From contig SZOX01000027.1 in the NCBI GenBank assembly GCA_030263385.1, positions 15,979 through 79,978 of the forward strand: a stretch of DNA of 64,000 nucleotides. Reading direction: 5' to 3'. Below the pieces are notes generated by a model that did no database searches, was not told the DNA's origin, and saw only the letters and a list, made by a program, of their open reading frames with translations. The first letter of the stretch is position 1, and each line of letters begins with the position of its first letter. The translations under genes and the position numbers were made by a program. This DNA comes from Zeimonas sp003577305 (GTDB lineage: Bacteria; Pseudomonadota; Gammaproteobacteria; Burkholderiales; Burkholderiaceae_E). Of the stretch, positions 42,931 through 52,802 are shown piece by piece.

Positions 42931-44259
<1,329 letters not shown>

Positions 44260-44661
44260 GGAGAGGCTCCTTGAGCGTCGTGTGTTGGAAAACAGTGTGC
44301 GCGCGCCGCGGACCGGACCGCCCGCGCGCATGCATGCCCGTCAGATTACCGAAAACGTGCCGCGCCGCAACAGCGAATTTCGAGAAATGCCACCAATTCT
44401 TTTCGATCGCTGCATCAGACAGTTACGGAATAATTGTCACAACATGGAATATTCGTTGCCGCAATGAAAAAAACTGATGGTGCGTTGCGGTGCGTCAATT
44501 TCTTATCGTGGGAAGATATTTTCTGCGGCAAAAAACCCGCCGGCATCACGCGCGAACCGCGATGATTGACATTCTTCCGCTCATGAATGAACATTCATTC
44601 AGTCAATTGGCTCGACCAGCGGGCTCGAGCGTCTCCCGCTCCGCAAGGAAGGAACCTCTCG
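44260..44661. other. Divergent regulatory region between aceA and the SDR-TRAP cluster
   Basis: 402 bp without a convincing gene. The central part (about 44380-44560) is clearly AT-richer than the surroundings. It contains a poly-A run near 44465-44470 and the 8-bp palindrome GAATATTC at 44451-44458, of unknown meaning. It must hold the aceA promoter (minus strand) and the SDR promoter (plus strand; listed separately). Confidence 0.6.
44566..44601 (+). promoter_or_regulatory. Promoter with perfect TetR-like palindromic operator
   Basis: TTGACA at 44566-44571 is an exact -35 box. The palindrome TGAATGAA-CA-TTCATTCA (44584-44601, 8-bp arms, 2-bp spacer) covers the -10 position expected 17 bp later. 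TGAATGAA-type palindromes are typical of TetR-family regulators of acyl-CoA catabolism in proteobacteria. That family assignment is inference and no regulator gene is next to it. It would control the SDR gene and perhaps the TRAP genes. Confidence 0.65.
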
Positions 44662-45408
44662 ATGAAGCTCAACGACAGCATCGCGATCGTCACCGGCGCC
44701 GCCTCGGGCATCGGTCTGGCCACTGCGCAGGGGTTGGCGCAGGCCGGCGCTACCGTGGTGCTCGGCGACATCGCCGACGACAAGGGCGAGCAGGCCGCGG
44801 CCGCAATCCGCGCCGACGGGCGTCGCGCCGATTACCTGCGCTGCGACGTCACCGACGCGACCTCGGTGACCGCGTTTCGCGATGCGGTGCTCGCGCGTCA
44901 CGGGCGGGTCGACGTCGTGGCCAACGTCGCCGGCTGGGGCAAGATCCAGCCGTTCCTCGAAAACGACGACGCGTTCATCGACCGCGTGATCGAACTGAAC
45001 TTCATGGGCACGGTGCGCGTGGTGCGCGCCTTCCTGCCCGGAATGGTCGAGCGCAAGCGCGGCAAGATCGTCAACGTGTCGAGCGACGCGGGGCGCGTCG
45101 GCAGCACCGGCGAAACGGTGTACTCGGGCGCCAAGGGCGGCGTGATCGCGTTCACCAAGGGGCTCGCGCGCGAGATGGCACGGCACAACATCACCGCCAA
45201 TTGCGTCTGCCCCGGCCCCACCGACACGCCACTGCTGCAGGCGGTTCCCGAGAAGCACCGCGAAGCGTTCCTGCGCGCGATTCCGATGCGCCGCTTCGCG
45301 CAACCTTCGGACATCGCCGACGCGGTGACCTTCTTCGCCAGTTCGCGCTCGGACTACATCACCGGGCAAGTCCTCAGTGTCAGCGGCGGGCTGAGCATGG
45401 TAGGTTGA
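44662..45408 (+). CDS. SDR dehydrogenase similar to BadH (2-hydroxycyclohexanecarboxyl-CoA dehydrogenase)
   Basis: A 248-residue classical short-chain dehydrogenase. NAD-binding TGAASGIG (11-18), catalytic Ser in IVNVSSDAGRVGSTGE, and YSGAKGG with Tyr154 and Lys158. The usual NNAG is VANVAG. Several segments match BadH strikingly: FLPGMVERKRGKIVNVSSDA, CVCPGPTDTPLLQAV and the ending ITGQVLSVSGGLSMVG. BadH oxidises 2-hydroxycyclohexane-1-carboxyl-CoA in benzoate/cyclohexanecarboxylate degradation. Other 3-hydroxyacyl-CoA substrates are possible. ATG 44662 has AAGGAAGGAA upstream. dctP follows after 67 bp, suggesting the transporter imports its pathway substrate. Confidence 0.85.
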   Translation: MKLNDSIAIVTGAASGIGLATAQGLAQAGATVVLGDIADDKGEQAAAAIRADGRRADYLRCDVTDATSVTAFRDAVLARHGRVDVVANVAGWGKIQPFLENDDAFIDRVIELNFMGTVRVVRAFLPGMVERKRGKIVNVSSDAGRVGSTGETVYSGAKGGVIAFTKGLAREMARHNITANCVCPGPTDTPLLQAVPEKHREAFLRAIPMRRFAQPSDIADAVTFFASSRSDYITGQVLSVSGGLSMVG

Positions 45409-45475
45409 CGCGCCGCTACAGACGATCACAATCAACGGGCCGCAGATAACGAACGGATTCACAGAGGAGACACCG

Positions 45476-46504
45476 ATGACCAACGCATCACGACGCAGCG
45501 CGCTCCAGGCGGGCGCGGCACTGGGCCTCGGCCTGGCCGGCCTTCCCCGCGTCGCCACTGCGCAGGAGCCGATCAAGCTGCGCATGTCGCACTTCCTGTC
45601 GCCGATGGCGCCGGCGCAGACGAAGCTGTTCCAGCCCTGGGCCGACCGCGTCGAAAAAGACTCCGGCGGGCGCATCAAGTGCGAGATCTATCCGGCGATG
45701 CAGCTCGGCGGCAAGCCGCCGCAACTCTACGACCAGGTGCGCACCGGCGTGGCCGACGTCATCTGGACCGTGCCCGGCTACACGCCGGGGCGCTTCCCGC
45801 TCTCGGCCGTCTTCGAGTTGCCCTTCGTCGTGGGTTCCAGCGCGCTGGCCACCGCCCAGGCGATCTGGGAGTTCTACAAGGCGCACCTGCGCGACGAGTA
45901 CAAGGACGTGCACCCGTTGCTGCTGCATTGCCACGCGCCCGGGCTCGTCCACATGAAAGACAAGCTGGTCACCCGCATGGAAGACCTGCACGGCAAGAAG
46001 CTGCGCCTTCCGACCAAGCCGGTGGGCGACGCGCTCAAGCTGATGGGCGCGATCCCGGTGGGCATGCCCCTGCCCGAGGCCTATGAAGCGCTGTCGCGCG
46101 GCGTGGCCGACGGCGTCACGGTGCCCTGGGAAGTGATGAAGCCGCAGCGGCTGAACGAACTGGTGAAGTTCCACACCGTCACGGGTCTCTACACGAACGT
46201 GTTCCTGATGGCGATGAACAAGGCCAAATACGACAGCCTGCCGCCCGACCTGAAGGCGGTCATCGACAAGAACTCGGGCGACAACTTCATCAAGGAGATC
46301 GGCAAGGCCTGGGACGACGCCGAACTGCCCGGCCTCGAGCAGGCGAAGGAGATGGGGCACACGATCGCCACGCTCGCGCCCGAGGAGAAGGCGCGCTGGA
46401 AGAAGACCACGCAGCCGGTGGTCGACGCGTGGATTGCCGGCACCCCGAACGGCAAGGCGCTTCACGACGAAGCGGTGTCGCTGATCGCGAAGTACGACAA
46501 ATGA
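45476..46504 (+). CDS. dctP: TRAP transporter solute-binding protein DctP
   Basis: A 342-residue periplasmic binding protein of a TRAP system. The N-terminus SRRSALQAGAALGLGLAGLP with cleavage after ATAQ resembles a Tat-type (or Sec) signal. PIKLRMSHFLSPMAP starts the mature fold. The family carboxylate-binding arginine lies in GKKLRLPTKPVGDALKLMGA, and PLPEAYEALSRGVADGVTVP is the DctP/TAXI-like hinge segment. A GAGGAG site precedes the ATG. It overlaps dctQ by ATGA. The substrate is unknown but is expected to be an organic acid, possibly aromatic or alicyclic given the neighbouring BadH-like gene. Confidence 0.92.
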   Translation: MTNASRRSALQAGAALGLGLAGLPRVATAQEPIKLRMSHFLSPMAPAQTKLFQPWADRVEKDSGGRIKCEIYPAMQLGGKPPQLYDQVRTGVADVIWTVPGYTPGRFPLSAVFELPFVVGSSALATAQAIWEFYKAHLRDEYKDVHPLLLHCHAPGLVHMKDKLVTRMEDLHGKKLRLPTKPVGDALKLMGAIPVGMPLPEAYEALSRGVADGVTVPWEVMKPQRLNELVKFHTVTGLYTNVFLMAMNKAKYDSLPPDLKAVIDKNSGDNFIKEIGKAWDDAELPGLEQAKEMGHTIATLAPEEKARWKKTTQPVVDAWIAGTPNGKALHDEAVSLIAKYDK

Positions 46505-47028
46505 GCGAGGGCGGCAGCCGCGCCGGCGACGCCGGTGCGGCGGCCCGTCCCGGGCTCGAACGCGCGCTCGAGCGCGCGTGCACCTGGCTGGCGGTGGGCG
46601 GCGGCGTGGTGCTGCTCGCTTTCACCGCGGTCTCGGTCGGCAGCATCCTGAGCCGCACTTTCCTCGGCTCGCCCCTGGTGGGCGACTTCGAACTCACCGA
46701 GCGCGGCACCGCGATCGCGGTGTTCGCGATGCTGCCCTACTGCCACCTGCGAGGCGGCAACGTGGTGGTCGACATGTTCGTCGACATGTTTCCGGCGGCG
46801 GTGCGGCGTGCGCTGGCGGTGCTCGGCGAAGTGCTGTTCGCGATCGTCGCGGCACTGATGACCTGGCGGCTCGCGCTCGGCGGCATCAACCAGTACGACT
46901 TCAACGACATGTCGATGATGCTGCTGATCCCCACCTGGTGGATGTTCGTGCCGATCGTCGCGTCGATGGCGCTGCTCACCCTGGTGTGCGTGGCGCGCGC
47001 AGCCCGCGGCGGCGGGGAGTTCCGATGA
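46501..47028 (+). CDS. dctQ: TRAP transporter small permease DctQ
   Basis: A 175-residue four-helix small subunit: LAVGGGVVLLAFTAVSVGSI, GTAIAVFAMLPYCHLRGGNV, ALAVLGEVLFAIVAALMTWR and WWMFVPIVASMALLTLVCVA. LGSPLVGDFELTE is a DctQ family motif between helices one and two. Its ATG overlaps the dctP stop and its stop overlaps the dctM ATG, so the three proteins are made together. Confidence 0.92.
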   Translation: MSEGGSRAGDAGAAARPGLERALERACTWLAVGGGVVLLAFTAVSVGSILSRTFLGSPLVGDFELTERGTAIAVFAMLPYCHLRGGNVVVDMFVDMFPAAVRRALAVLGEVLFAIVAALMTWRLALGGINQYDFNDMSMMLLIPTWWMFVPIVASMALLTLVCVARAARGGGEFR

Positions 47029-48344
47029 GCGGGATGGCCATCTCGCTGACGATGTTCGGCGTGCTGATCGGATTGCTGATGATCGGCGTCAACGTCGGCC
47101 TGTCGCTGCTGCTGGTGGGCGGCATCGGCTACATCTGGGTGTCGGGCCTGGAGCCGATGCTCAACTACATGAACTCGGCGCCCTACTTCCAGACGGCCGC
47201 CTATTCGCTGTCGGTGATTCCGCTGTTCGTGCTGATGGGGTCGTTCGCCACCGCTTCGGGGCTGTCCACCGGCATCTTCAACGCCGCGGCCGCCTGGCTC
47301 GGCCACCGCCGCGGCGGCGTGGCGATGGCGGCGATCGGCGCCTGCGCCGCATTCGGCTCGATCTGCGGCTCGTCGCTGGCCACCGCGGCCACGATGGCGC
47401 ACGTGTCGTTGCCCGAGATGAAGCGGCTGAAGTATTCCGGCCGCCTCGCCACGGGGTCGCTGGCGGCCGGCGGCACGCTGGGCATCCTGATCCCGCCCTC
47501 GGTGGTGCTGGTGATCTACGCGATCCTCACCGAGCAGTCGATCGGCAAGCTGTTCATCGCGGCGATGGTGCCGGGCGTGCTCGCCGCGCTCGGCTACATG
47601 ATCGCGATCGCGATCCTGGTGCGCTTCGATCCCGAAGCGGGCCCGGCCGGACCGAAGGCCACCTTCGCGCAGAAGACGAAGACGCTGCTCGAGCTGATGC
47701 CGGTGATCATCGTCTTCGTGGTGATGATGGGCGGCATGTACGGCGGCTTCTTCACGCCCACCGAAGGCGCGGCGGTCGGCGCGGCAGCCACCGGGGTGAT
47801 CGCGTACGTGCGCGGCGGCATGCGCATGAAGGGGCTGATCGAGTGCCTGCTCGGCACCGCGAAGATCACCGGGATGATCTTCCTCATCCTGATCGGCGCC
47901 GACCTGTTCAACGCGTTCCTCGCGATCACGCAGATGCCCACGCAGGCGGCCACCGCGATCGCCAACAGCGGCTATGCCCCGATGACGGTGCTCGCGCTGA
48001 TCCTGCTGATGTACCTGGCGCTCGGCTGCGTGATGGACTCGATGTCGATGATCCTGATCACGATCCCGGTGCTGTTCCCGATCGTGATGAAACTCGACTT
48101 CGGGCTCACGCCCGAATACACCGCGATCTGGTTCGGCATCCTGGTGCTGATCACGGTCGAGGTCGGCCTGATAACGCCGCCGTTCGGGCTGAACGTGTTC
48201 GTGATCAATTCGCTCGCGCCCGAAGTGCCGATGTCCGAATCGTTTCGCGGCGTCATGCCGTTCCTGCTCAGCGACTTCGTCCGGGTGCTGATCCTGATCG
48301 CCTTTCCGCTGATCACGGTGGGCGTGCTGCAGATACTCGGTTAG
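47025..48344 (+). CDS. dctM: TRAP transporter large permease DctM
   Basis: A 439-residue, about twelve-helix permease that drives uptake with a sodium gradient. Family segments: PYFQTAAYSLSVIPLFVLMG, GACAAFGSICGSSLATAATM, LATGSLAAGGTLGILIPPSV, GGFFTPTEGAAVGAAATGVI, LGCVMDSMSMILITIPVLFP and EVGLITPPFGLNVFVINSLA. ATG 47025 has GGGGAG upstream. Its TAG overlaps the convergent rmuC stop: TTAG at 48341-48344 encodes a stop on both strands. Confidence 0.93.
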   Translation: MSGMAISLTMFGVLIGLLMIGVNVGLSLLLVGGIGYIWVSGLEPMLNYMNSAPYFQTAAYSLSVIPLFVLMGSFATASGLSTGIFNAAAAWLGHRRGGVAMAAIGACAAFGSICGSSLATAATMAHVSLPEMKRLKYSGRLATGSLAAGGTLGILIPPSVVLVIYAILTEQSIGKLFIAAMVPGVLAALGYMIAIAILVRFDPEAGPAGPKATFAQKTKTLLELMPVIIVFVVMMGGMYGGFFTPTEGAAVGAAATGVIAYVRGGMRMKGLIECLLGTAKITGMIFLILIGADLFNAFLAITQMPTQAATAIANSGYAPMTVLALILLMYLALGCVMDSMSMILITIPVLFPIVMKLDFGLTPEYTAIWFGILVLITVEVGLITPPFGLNVFVINSLAPEVPMSESFRGVMPFLLSDFVRVLILIAFPLITVGVLQILG

Positions 48345-49720
48345 GGCGCAGCGCCCGGGTCGTCTTCGAGCATCTGCGCGCTGGTGGTCTCGGGCAGCGA
48401 CTCCACGTCGCGCAGCCTGCGCTCGATCGCCCGCGTGCGCACCGCGGCCGAGCCCAGCGTGGTGCTCGCGCGGTCGATCTGCTCCTTGGTCTTCGCGAGC
48501 ACGTCGCCGAACTTGCCGAACTCGGTCTTGACGGCCCCGAGCAGCTGCCAGACCTCGCTCGAGCGCTTCTCCACCGCGAGCGTGCGAAACCCCATCTGCA
48601 GGCTCGAGAGGATCGCCGCCAGCGTGCTCGGGCCCGCGACCACCACACGCCAGCTGCGCTGCAGGTCGTCCATCAGGCCCGGGCGGCGCACCACCTCGGC
48701 GTACAGGCCCTCGGTGGGCAGGAACATCAGTGCGAAATCGGTGGTGTCGGGCGGCGAAACGTACTTCGTGCGGATCGTCTTCGCCTCGAGCCGCAGGCGC
48801 TGCTCGAGCTGGCGCGCGGCCGCTTCCGCGGCCACCGGATCGGCGTTCTCCTGCGCGATCACCAGCCGCTCGTAGTCCTCGCGCGGGAACTTCGCGTCGA
48901 TCGGCAGCCACACCGGCGCATCGTCGCCGCGCCCGGGCAAGCGGATCGCGAACTCGACGCGCTCGTTCGAGCCGGGCACCGGCGCGACGTTGGCCGCGTA
49001 TTGCTCGGGCACCAGCAGTTGCTCGAGCAGCGAAGCGAGCTGCACCTCGCCCCAGGTACCGCGCGTCTTCACGTTGCTCAGCACGCGCTTGAGGTCGCCC
49101 ACGTCGGAGGCCAGCGCCTGCATTTCGCCCAGGCCCTTGTGCACCTGCTCGAGGCGGTCGGACACCTGCTTGAACGACGCACCCAGGCGCTGCTCGAGCG
49201 TGGCGTGCAGTTTCTCGTCGACCGTGCGGCGCATCTCCTCGAGCTTCGCGGCGTTGTCGCCCTGCAGCTCGCGCAGCCGTCGCTCGAGCGTCTCGCGCAA
49301 CGCCTCGAGCCGCTGCTCGGTGCCCTCGCGCAGCGCGTTCAGGCGCTGCTCGTTGCTCTCGCGCAGCGCACCGAGCCGCTGCTCGTTGGCCTCGGTGAGC
49401 TTGGTGAGCTGCAGCGCGAAGGCGTCGATCTGGTTGTTCTGCACCCCCGCAATGGTGCCCATCTGGTGCGTCAGGTTGCGGCCCAGCTCGGCCAGCGAGG
49501 CACTGAGCTCGAGCCGGTTCTCGCGCGCCTGCGAGGCGGTTTCCTCGCGCAGTTCGCGCTGCTGCTGCAGCTGCGCCTGGTTCAGCCGGGCCAGCTCGTC
49601 GAGCGCCGGCGCCGGGTCGGGGGCGCGCCGCAGCGCGAGCGCCACCAGCAGCAGCACCGCCACCGCGGCGAGCACCACGCTTGCGATCGACAGGACATCG
49701 TTCACGGACAAGGTCGGCAC
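48341..49720 (-). CDS. rmuC: DNA recombination protein RmuC
   Basis: A 459-residue RmuC, a membrane-anchored protein with a predicted nuclease core that limits inverted-repeat recombination. N-terminal helix (ASVVLAAVAVLLLVALALR), then about 170 residues of coiled coil that include four 11-residue units (EQRLGALRESN, EQRLNALREGT, EQRLEALRETL, ERRLRELQGDN) from 33-bp DNA repeats near 49270-49400. The core has LKRVLSNVKTRGTWGEVQLA, WLPIDAKFPREDYERL, TIRTKYVSPPDTTDFALMFL and ALQMGFRTLAV-like SSLQMGFRTLAVEK. The start is GTG 49720. It is convergent with dctM. Confidence 0.92.
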   Translation of the reverse strand: MPTLSVNDVLSIASVVLAAVAVLLLVALALRRAPDPAPALDELARLNQAQLQQQRELREETASQARENRLELSASLAELGRNLTHQMGTIAGVQNNQIDAFALQLTKLTEANEQRLGALRESNEQRLNALREGTEQRLEALRETLERRLRELQGDNAAKLEEMRRTVDEKLHATLEQRLGASFKQVSDRLEQVHKGLGEMQALASDVGDLKRVLSNVKTRGTWGEVQLASLLEQLLVPEQYAANVAPVPGSNERVEFAIRLPGRGDDAPVWLPIDAKFPREDYERLVIAQENADPVAAEAAARQLEQRLRLEAKTIRTKYVSPPDTTDFALMFLPTEGLYAEVVRRPGLMDDLQRSWRVVVAGPSTLAAILSSLQMGFRTLAVEKRSSEVWQLLGAVKTEFGKFGDVLAKTKEQIDRASTTLGSAAVRTRAIERRLRDVESLPETTSAQMLEDDPGAAP

Positions 49721-49812
49721 TTTCGTTCAGGCTTTCCGCAAAACACGATATCCGCGAGCATACTTGGGAGCCGGCCGGCTCCAAAACGCGGAATTTCCGT
49801 CAGGAGGCTCTC

Positions 49813-50193
49813 ATGAGAATTCCCGCACTTGCGCCGCTCGCGCTGCTTGCCGCAGCGCTGGCCGCATCGCCCGCCCTGGCCGCCGCCGATGCCCAGGCGG
49901 CGGCAGGCGAGTCCACCGTGTTCCGCTGCGCAACCAGCGACGGCCGGATCGTCTTCTCCGACGAGCCTTGCACCGGCGCGAGCCGCGTGCAGGTCTGGAA
50001 GCCGAAAGTCGTCGCCTCGGGCATCGAACGCTCCCGCGAGCCGGCCGGCGCACCAGCGCCGGCGCGCGCGGCCGAAGCCCCGCGCCACGATCCGTTCGTC
50101 GACTGCCAGCGGCGCGGCGGCCACTACGATCTCGCCTCGCGCATCTGCCGGCTGCCCGACGACGCAACACGGCAGATGTTCGACGCGCAGTAG
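49813..50193 (+). CDS. Exported DUF4124 protein
   Basis: A 126-residue protein: signal peptide (APLALLAAALAASPALAAA), a DUF4124 segment TVFRCATSDGRIVFSDEPC with two cysteines, a low-complexity linker (GAPAPARAAEAP), and a C-terminal Cys pair in VDCQRRGGHYDLASRICRLP. AGGAGGCTC stands before ATG 49813. Four cysteines imply two periplasmic disulfides. Function unknown; third DUF4124 protein of the window. Divergent from rmuC. Confidence 0.8.
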   Translation: MRIPALAPLALLAAALAASPALAAADAQAAAGESTVFRCATSDGRIVFSDEPCTGASRVQVWKPKVVASGIERSREPAGAPAPARAAEAPRHDPFVDCQRRGGHYDLASRICRLPDDATRQMFDAQ

Positions 50194-50250
50194 CCGCGGC
50201 CGGGCTGAGCCCGGCACCCGGGCATCGAGCGAACTGCGGCTGCCCGAGCC

Positions 50251-52794
50251 TCAGGCGTCGCGCAGCGTCGCCAGGGGCGGTACGCGCAGCACGCTGCGCA
50301 GGCTCAGCCAACCGGCGAGCAGCGCGAGCGCCGCGCCGATCGCGGCGCCGGCGGCCAGCACCCACCAGCGCGGCTCGTAGTCGAAGCGGAACACCTGTTC
50401 CGCCAGGATCCAGCCGATCGCGATCGAGCCGGCGGCTGCCAGCACGCCGGCAAGCGCGCCGCCGAGCGCGAGCTCGATCAGCTGCGCCGAAGCCAGCTGC
50501 CGCCCCGAAGCGCCCAGCGCGCGCATCAGGCCCGCTTCGCGCACCCGTTCGTCGCGCGAACTGGCGAGCGCGCCCCAGAGCACCGCCACACCGGCGGCCA
50601 GCGCGAGCACGAACAGCACCTGCACCGCGTGGATCACCTGGTCGAGCATCGACTGCACCTGCCGCAGCAGGTTGCCGGTGTCGAACACGGTGAGGTTCGG
50701 AAAGCGCCGCACCAGTTCGCGATCGAGACCCGGCGAAGTCCCGGGCTGGTGATACGCGGTGATCATCGTCTGCGGGCGCCCGGCCAGCGCCGCCGGCGAC
50801 AGGATCATGAAGAAGTTCACTTTCATCGAGTCCCAGGCCACCTTGCGCACGCTGGTCAGGCGCACGCTGACGATCTCGCCGGCCACGTCGAAGCCCAGTT
50901 CGTCGCCCAGCGCGAGCCCGAGCGTCTTCATGATGCCCTGCTCGGCCGATACCTCGTGCGAACCGGGCGCGAACCAGCGCCCCTCGGCGATCGTGTTGTG
51001 CGCCGGCAGTTCGTCGCCATACGAGAGGTTGAACTCGCGATCGACCAGCCGCTGCGCCCGATCGCCGTCGAAGTCTTCCGGGCGCACCGGGCGGCCGTTC
51101 ACCGTGACCAGCCGGCCGCGCACCATCGGATAGAGATCGGGCGCGCGCACGCCAGCCGCCTCGAGTGCGGCGCGCACCTGCGCGGTCTGGCCGGGCTGGA
51201 TGTTGACGACGAACCGGTCCGGTGCATCGGGCGGGCTGGCGCGTCGCCATCCCTCGATCAGGTCGGTGCGCGTCACCGTGAGCAGCAACAGCGCCATCAG
51301 CCCCACCGACAGCGCCACGGTCTGCGTCACCGTCATCGCCTGGCGCCGCGACCACGACGCGAAGGCCAGCCGCAGCGCCGGGCTGCCGGCGACGACACCC
51401 GCGTGGCGCAGCGGCTCGAGCACGCGGATCGCCGCGAATGCCGCCAGCACGAAGACCAGCGCGCCCACCGCGAAGCCGCCGATCGACACCAGCGCGAGCC
51501 GGGGGTCGCGTGCGAACCAGAACAGCAATCCGCAAAACGCCGCGCTCGCCAGTCCCACCGCAAGCCAGGCCGATGCCGGCGCCGCACCGACATCGCGGCG
51601 CAGCACGCGCAGCGGCGGCACTCCCGCCAGCCGCAGGAAGGGCCAGGCGCCGAACCCCCCCATCAGCACCAGCGCGACCACCAGCGCCTGCAGCGCAGGC
51701 AGCCCGCCCGCGGCCGGCAGCGGCACTTCGAGCAGCGGCGCGATCGCCGCGACCAGCCCGAAGTGCACCGCCCAGCCGAGCGCCACGCCGAGCAGCGCAC
51801 CCGCCAGCGCCACCCACAGCAGCTCCAGGCCCAGCAGGCCGAGCAGGCGGCGCTGCCCCAGCCCCATCGCCTTCATCACCGCGCACCCGTCGAGGTGGCG
51901 CTCGGCAAAGCGTCGCGCAGCCAGCCCGATCGCCACCGCGGCGATCAGCGCCGTCAGCAGCGCCACCAGCGACAGGAACTGGCTGGCCCGGTCGAGCGTG
52001 GCGCGCAGTTCGGGGCGGCCGCTGTCGAGCGACTCGATGCGCTGCCCGGGCCCGAGACGCGACTGCGCCCACTGCGCGAACCCCGTTACCGCGCTTGCGT
52101 CGCCGGCGAGCATCAGCTGCCAGCGCACCCGGCTCGCGGGCTGCACCAGTCGCGTGGCCGGTAGGTCGTCGAGCGAGAACATCGCCCGTGGCGCGAAATT
52201 CACGAAGCCGGTGCCGCGATCGGGCTCCAGCACGATCAGATTCGTGACGCGAAAGCTCGCATCGCCGAACGCCACCGTGCCGCCGTGCGCGACGCCCAGC
52301 GCCTGCGCCAGTTGCGGATCGAGCCAGACTTCGCCGCGCGCCGGCCCGCCCGCGGCCGGCAGGTCGGGCGCGGACTGCGCATCGGCCGCGCGCGCCGCAT
52401 CGTCTCCCGGGCCCGTGGTGCCGGGCGCGATCTGCCTGACGCGCACGCGTCCGCGCAGCGGGTAGCCGTCGCTCACCGCCTTCACCGATGCGAGCTGCGG
52501 CAGTCCGCCCGCCATCGCCATGCTCGGAAACACCACGGTGCGCGCCACCCGCAAGCCGCGGCGCGCGGCCTCGGCCGCGAGCGCCTCGTCGGGCGGCGCG
52601 TCCGAGCCGATCACCAGGTCGGCGCCCAGCAGTTGCGCAGCCTCCTGCTCGAGCGCGCCGCGCATGCGGTCGACGAAAAAACCGACGCTCGCGATCGCGC
52701 CCACAGCGACCACCAGCGCGGCGAGCAGCAGGCGCAATTCGCCCGCGCGCCAGTCGCGCCGCGTGAGCCGCAGCGAAAGCAGCAGATCGTGCAT
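50251..52794 (-). CDS. ABC transporter permease of the FtsX/LolC (YbbP) type
   Basis: An 847-residue permease with two FtsX domains: N-terminal anchor (LLLAALVVAVGAIASVGFFV), periplasmic MacB-like domain, first membrane set (FLSLVALLTALIAAVAIGLA; ERHLDGCAVMKAMGLGQRRL), a central membrane pair, second periplasmic domain (ELPAHNTIAEGRWFAPGSHE; EQGIMKTLGLALGDELGF), and the last set (VLFVLALAAGVAVLWGALAS; REAGLMRALGASGRQLASAQ; PPLATLRDA end). The arrangement equals E. coli YbbP, whose partner ATPase (YbbA) and thioesterase/lipase TesA are usually adjacent. Neither is in the window. Starts 9 bp after the queuosine transporter gene on the same strand. Confidence 0.88.
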   Translation of the reverse strand: MHDLLLSLRLTRRDWRAGELRLLLAALVVAVGAIASVGFFVDRMRGALEQEAAQLLGADLVIGSDAPPDEALAAEAARRGLRVARTVVFPSMAMAGGLPQLASVKAVSDGYPLRGRVRVRQIAPGTTGPGDDAARAADAQSAPDLPAAGGPARGEVWLDPQLAQALGVAHGGTVAFGDASFRVTNLIVLEPDRGTGFVNFAPRAMFSLDDLPATRLVQPASRVRWQLMLAGDASAVTGFAQWAQSRLGPGQRIESLDSGRPELRATLDRASQFLSLVALLTALIAAVAIGLAARRFAERHLDGCAVMKAMGLGQRRLLGLLGLELLWVALAGALLGVALGWAVHFGLVAAIAPLLEVPLPAAGGLPALQALVVALVLMGGFGAWPFLRLAGVPPLRVLRRDVGAAPASAWLAVGLASAAFCGLLFWFARDPRLALVSIGGFAVGALVFVLAAFAAIRVLEPLRHAGVVAGSPALRLAFASWSRRQAMTVTQTVALSVGLMALLLLTVTRTDLIEGWRRASPPDAPDRFVVNIQPGQTAQVRAALEAAGVRAPDLYPMVRGRLVTVNGRPVRPEDFDGDRAQRLVDREFNLSYGDELPAHNTIAEGRWFAPGSHEVSAEQGIMKTLGLALGDELGFDVAGEIVSVRLTSVRKVAWDSMKVNFFMILSPAALAGRPQTMITAYHQPGTSPGLDRELVRRFPNLTVFDTGNLLRQVQSMLDQVIHAVQVLFVLALAAGVAVLWGALASSRDERVREAGLMRALGASGRQLASAQLIELALGGALAGVLAAAGSIAIGWILAEQVFRFDYEPRWWVLAAGAAIGAALALLAGWLSLRSVLRVPPLATLRDA

Positions 52795-52802
52795 CGGGGG
52801 GA

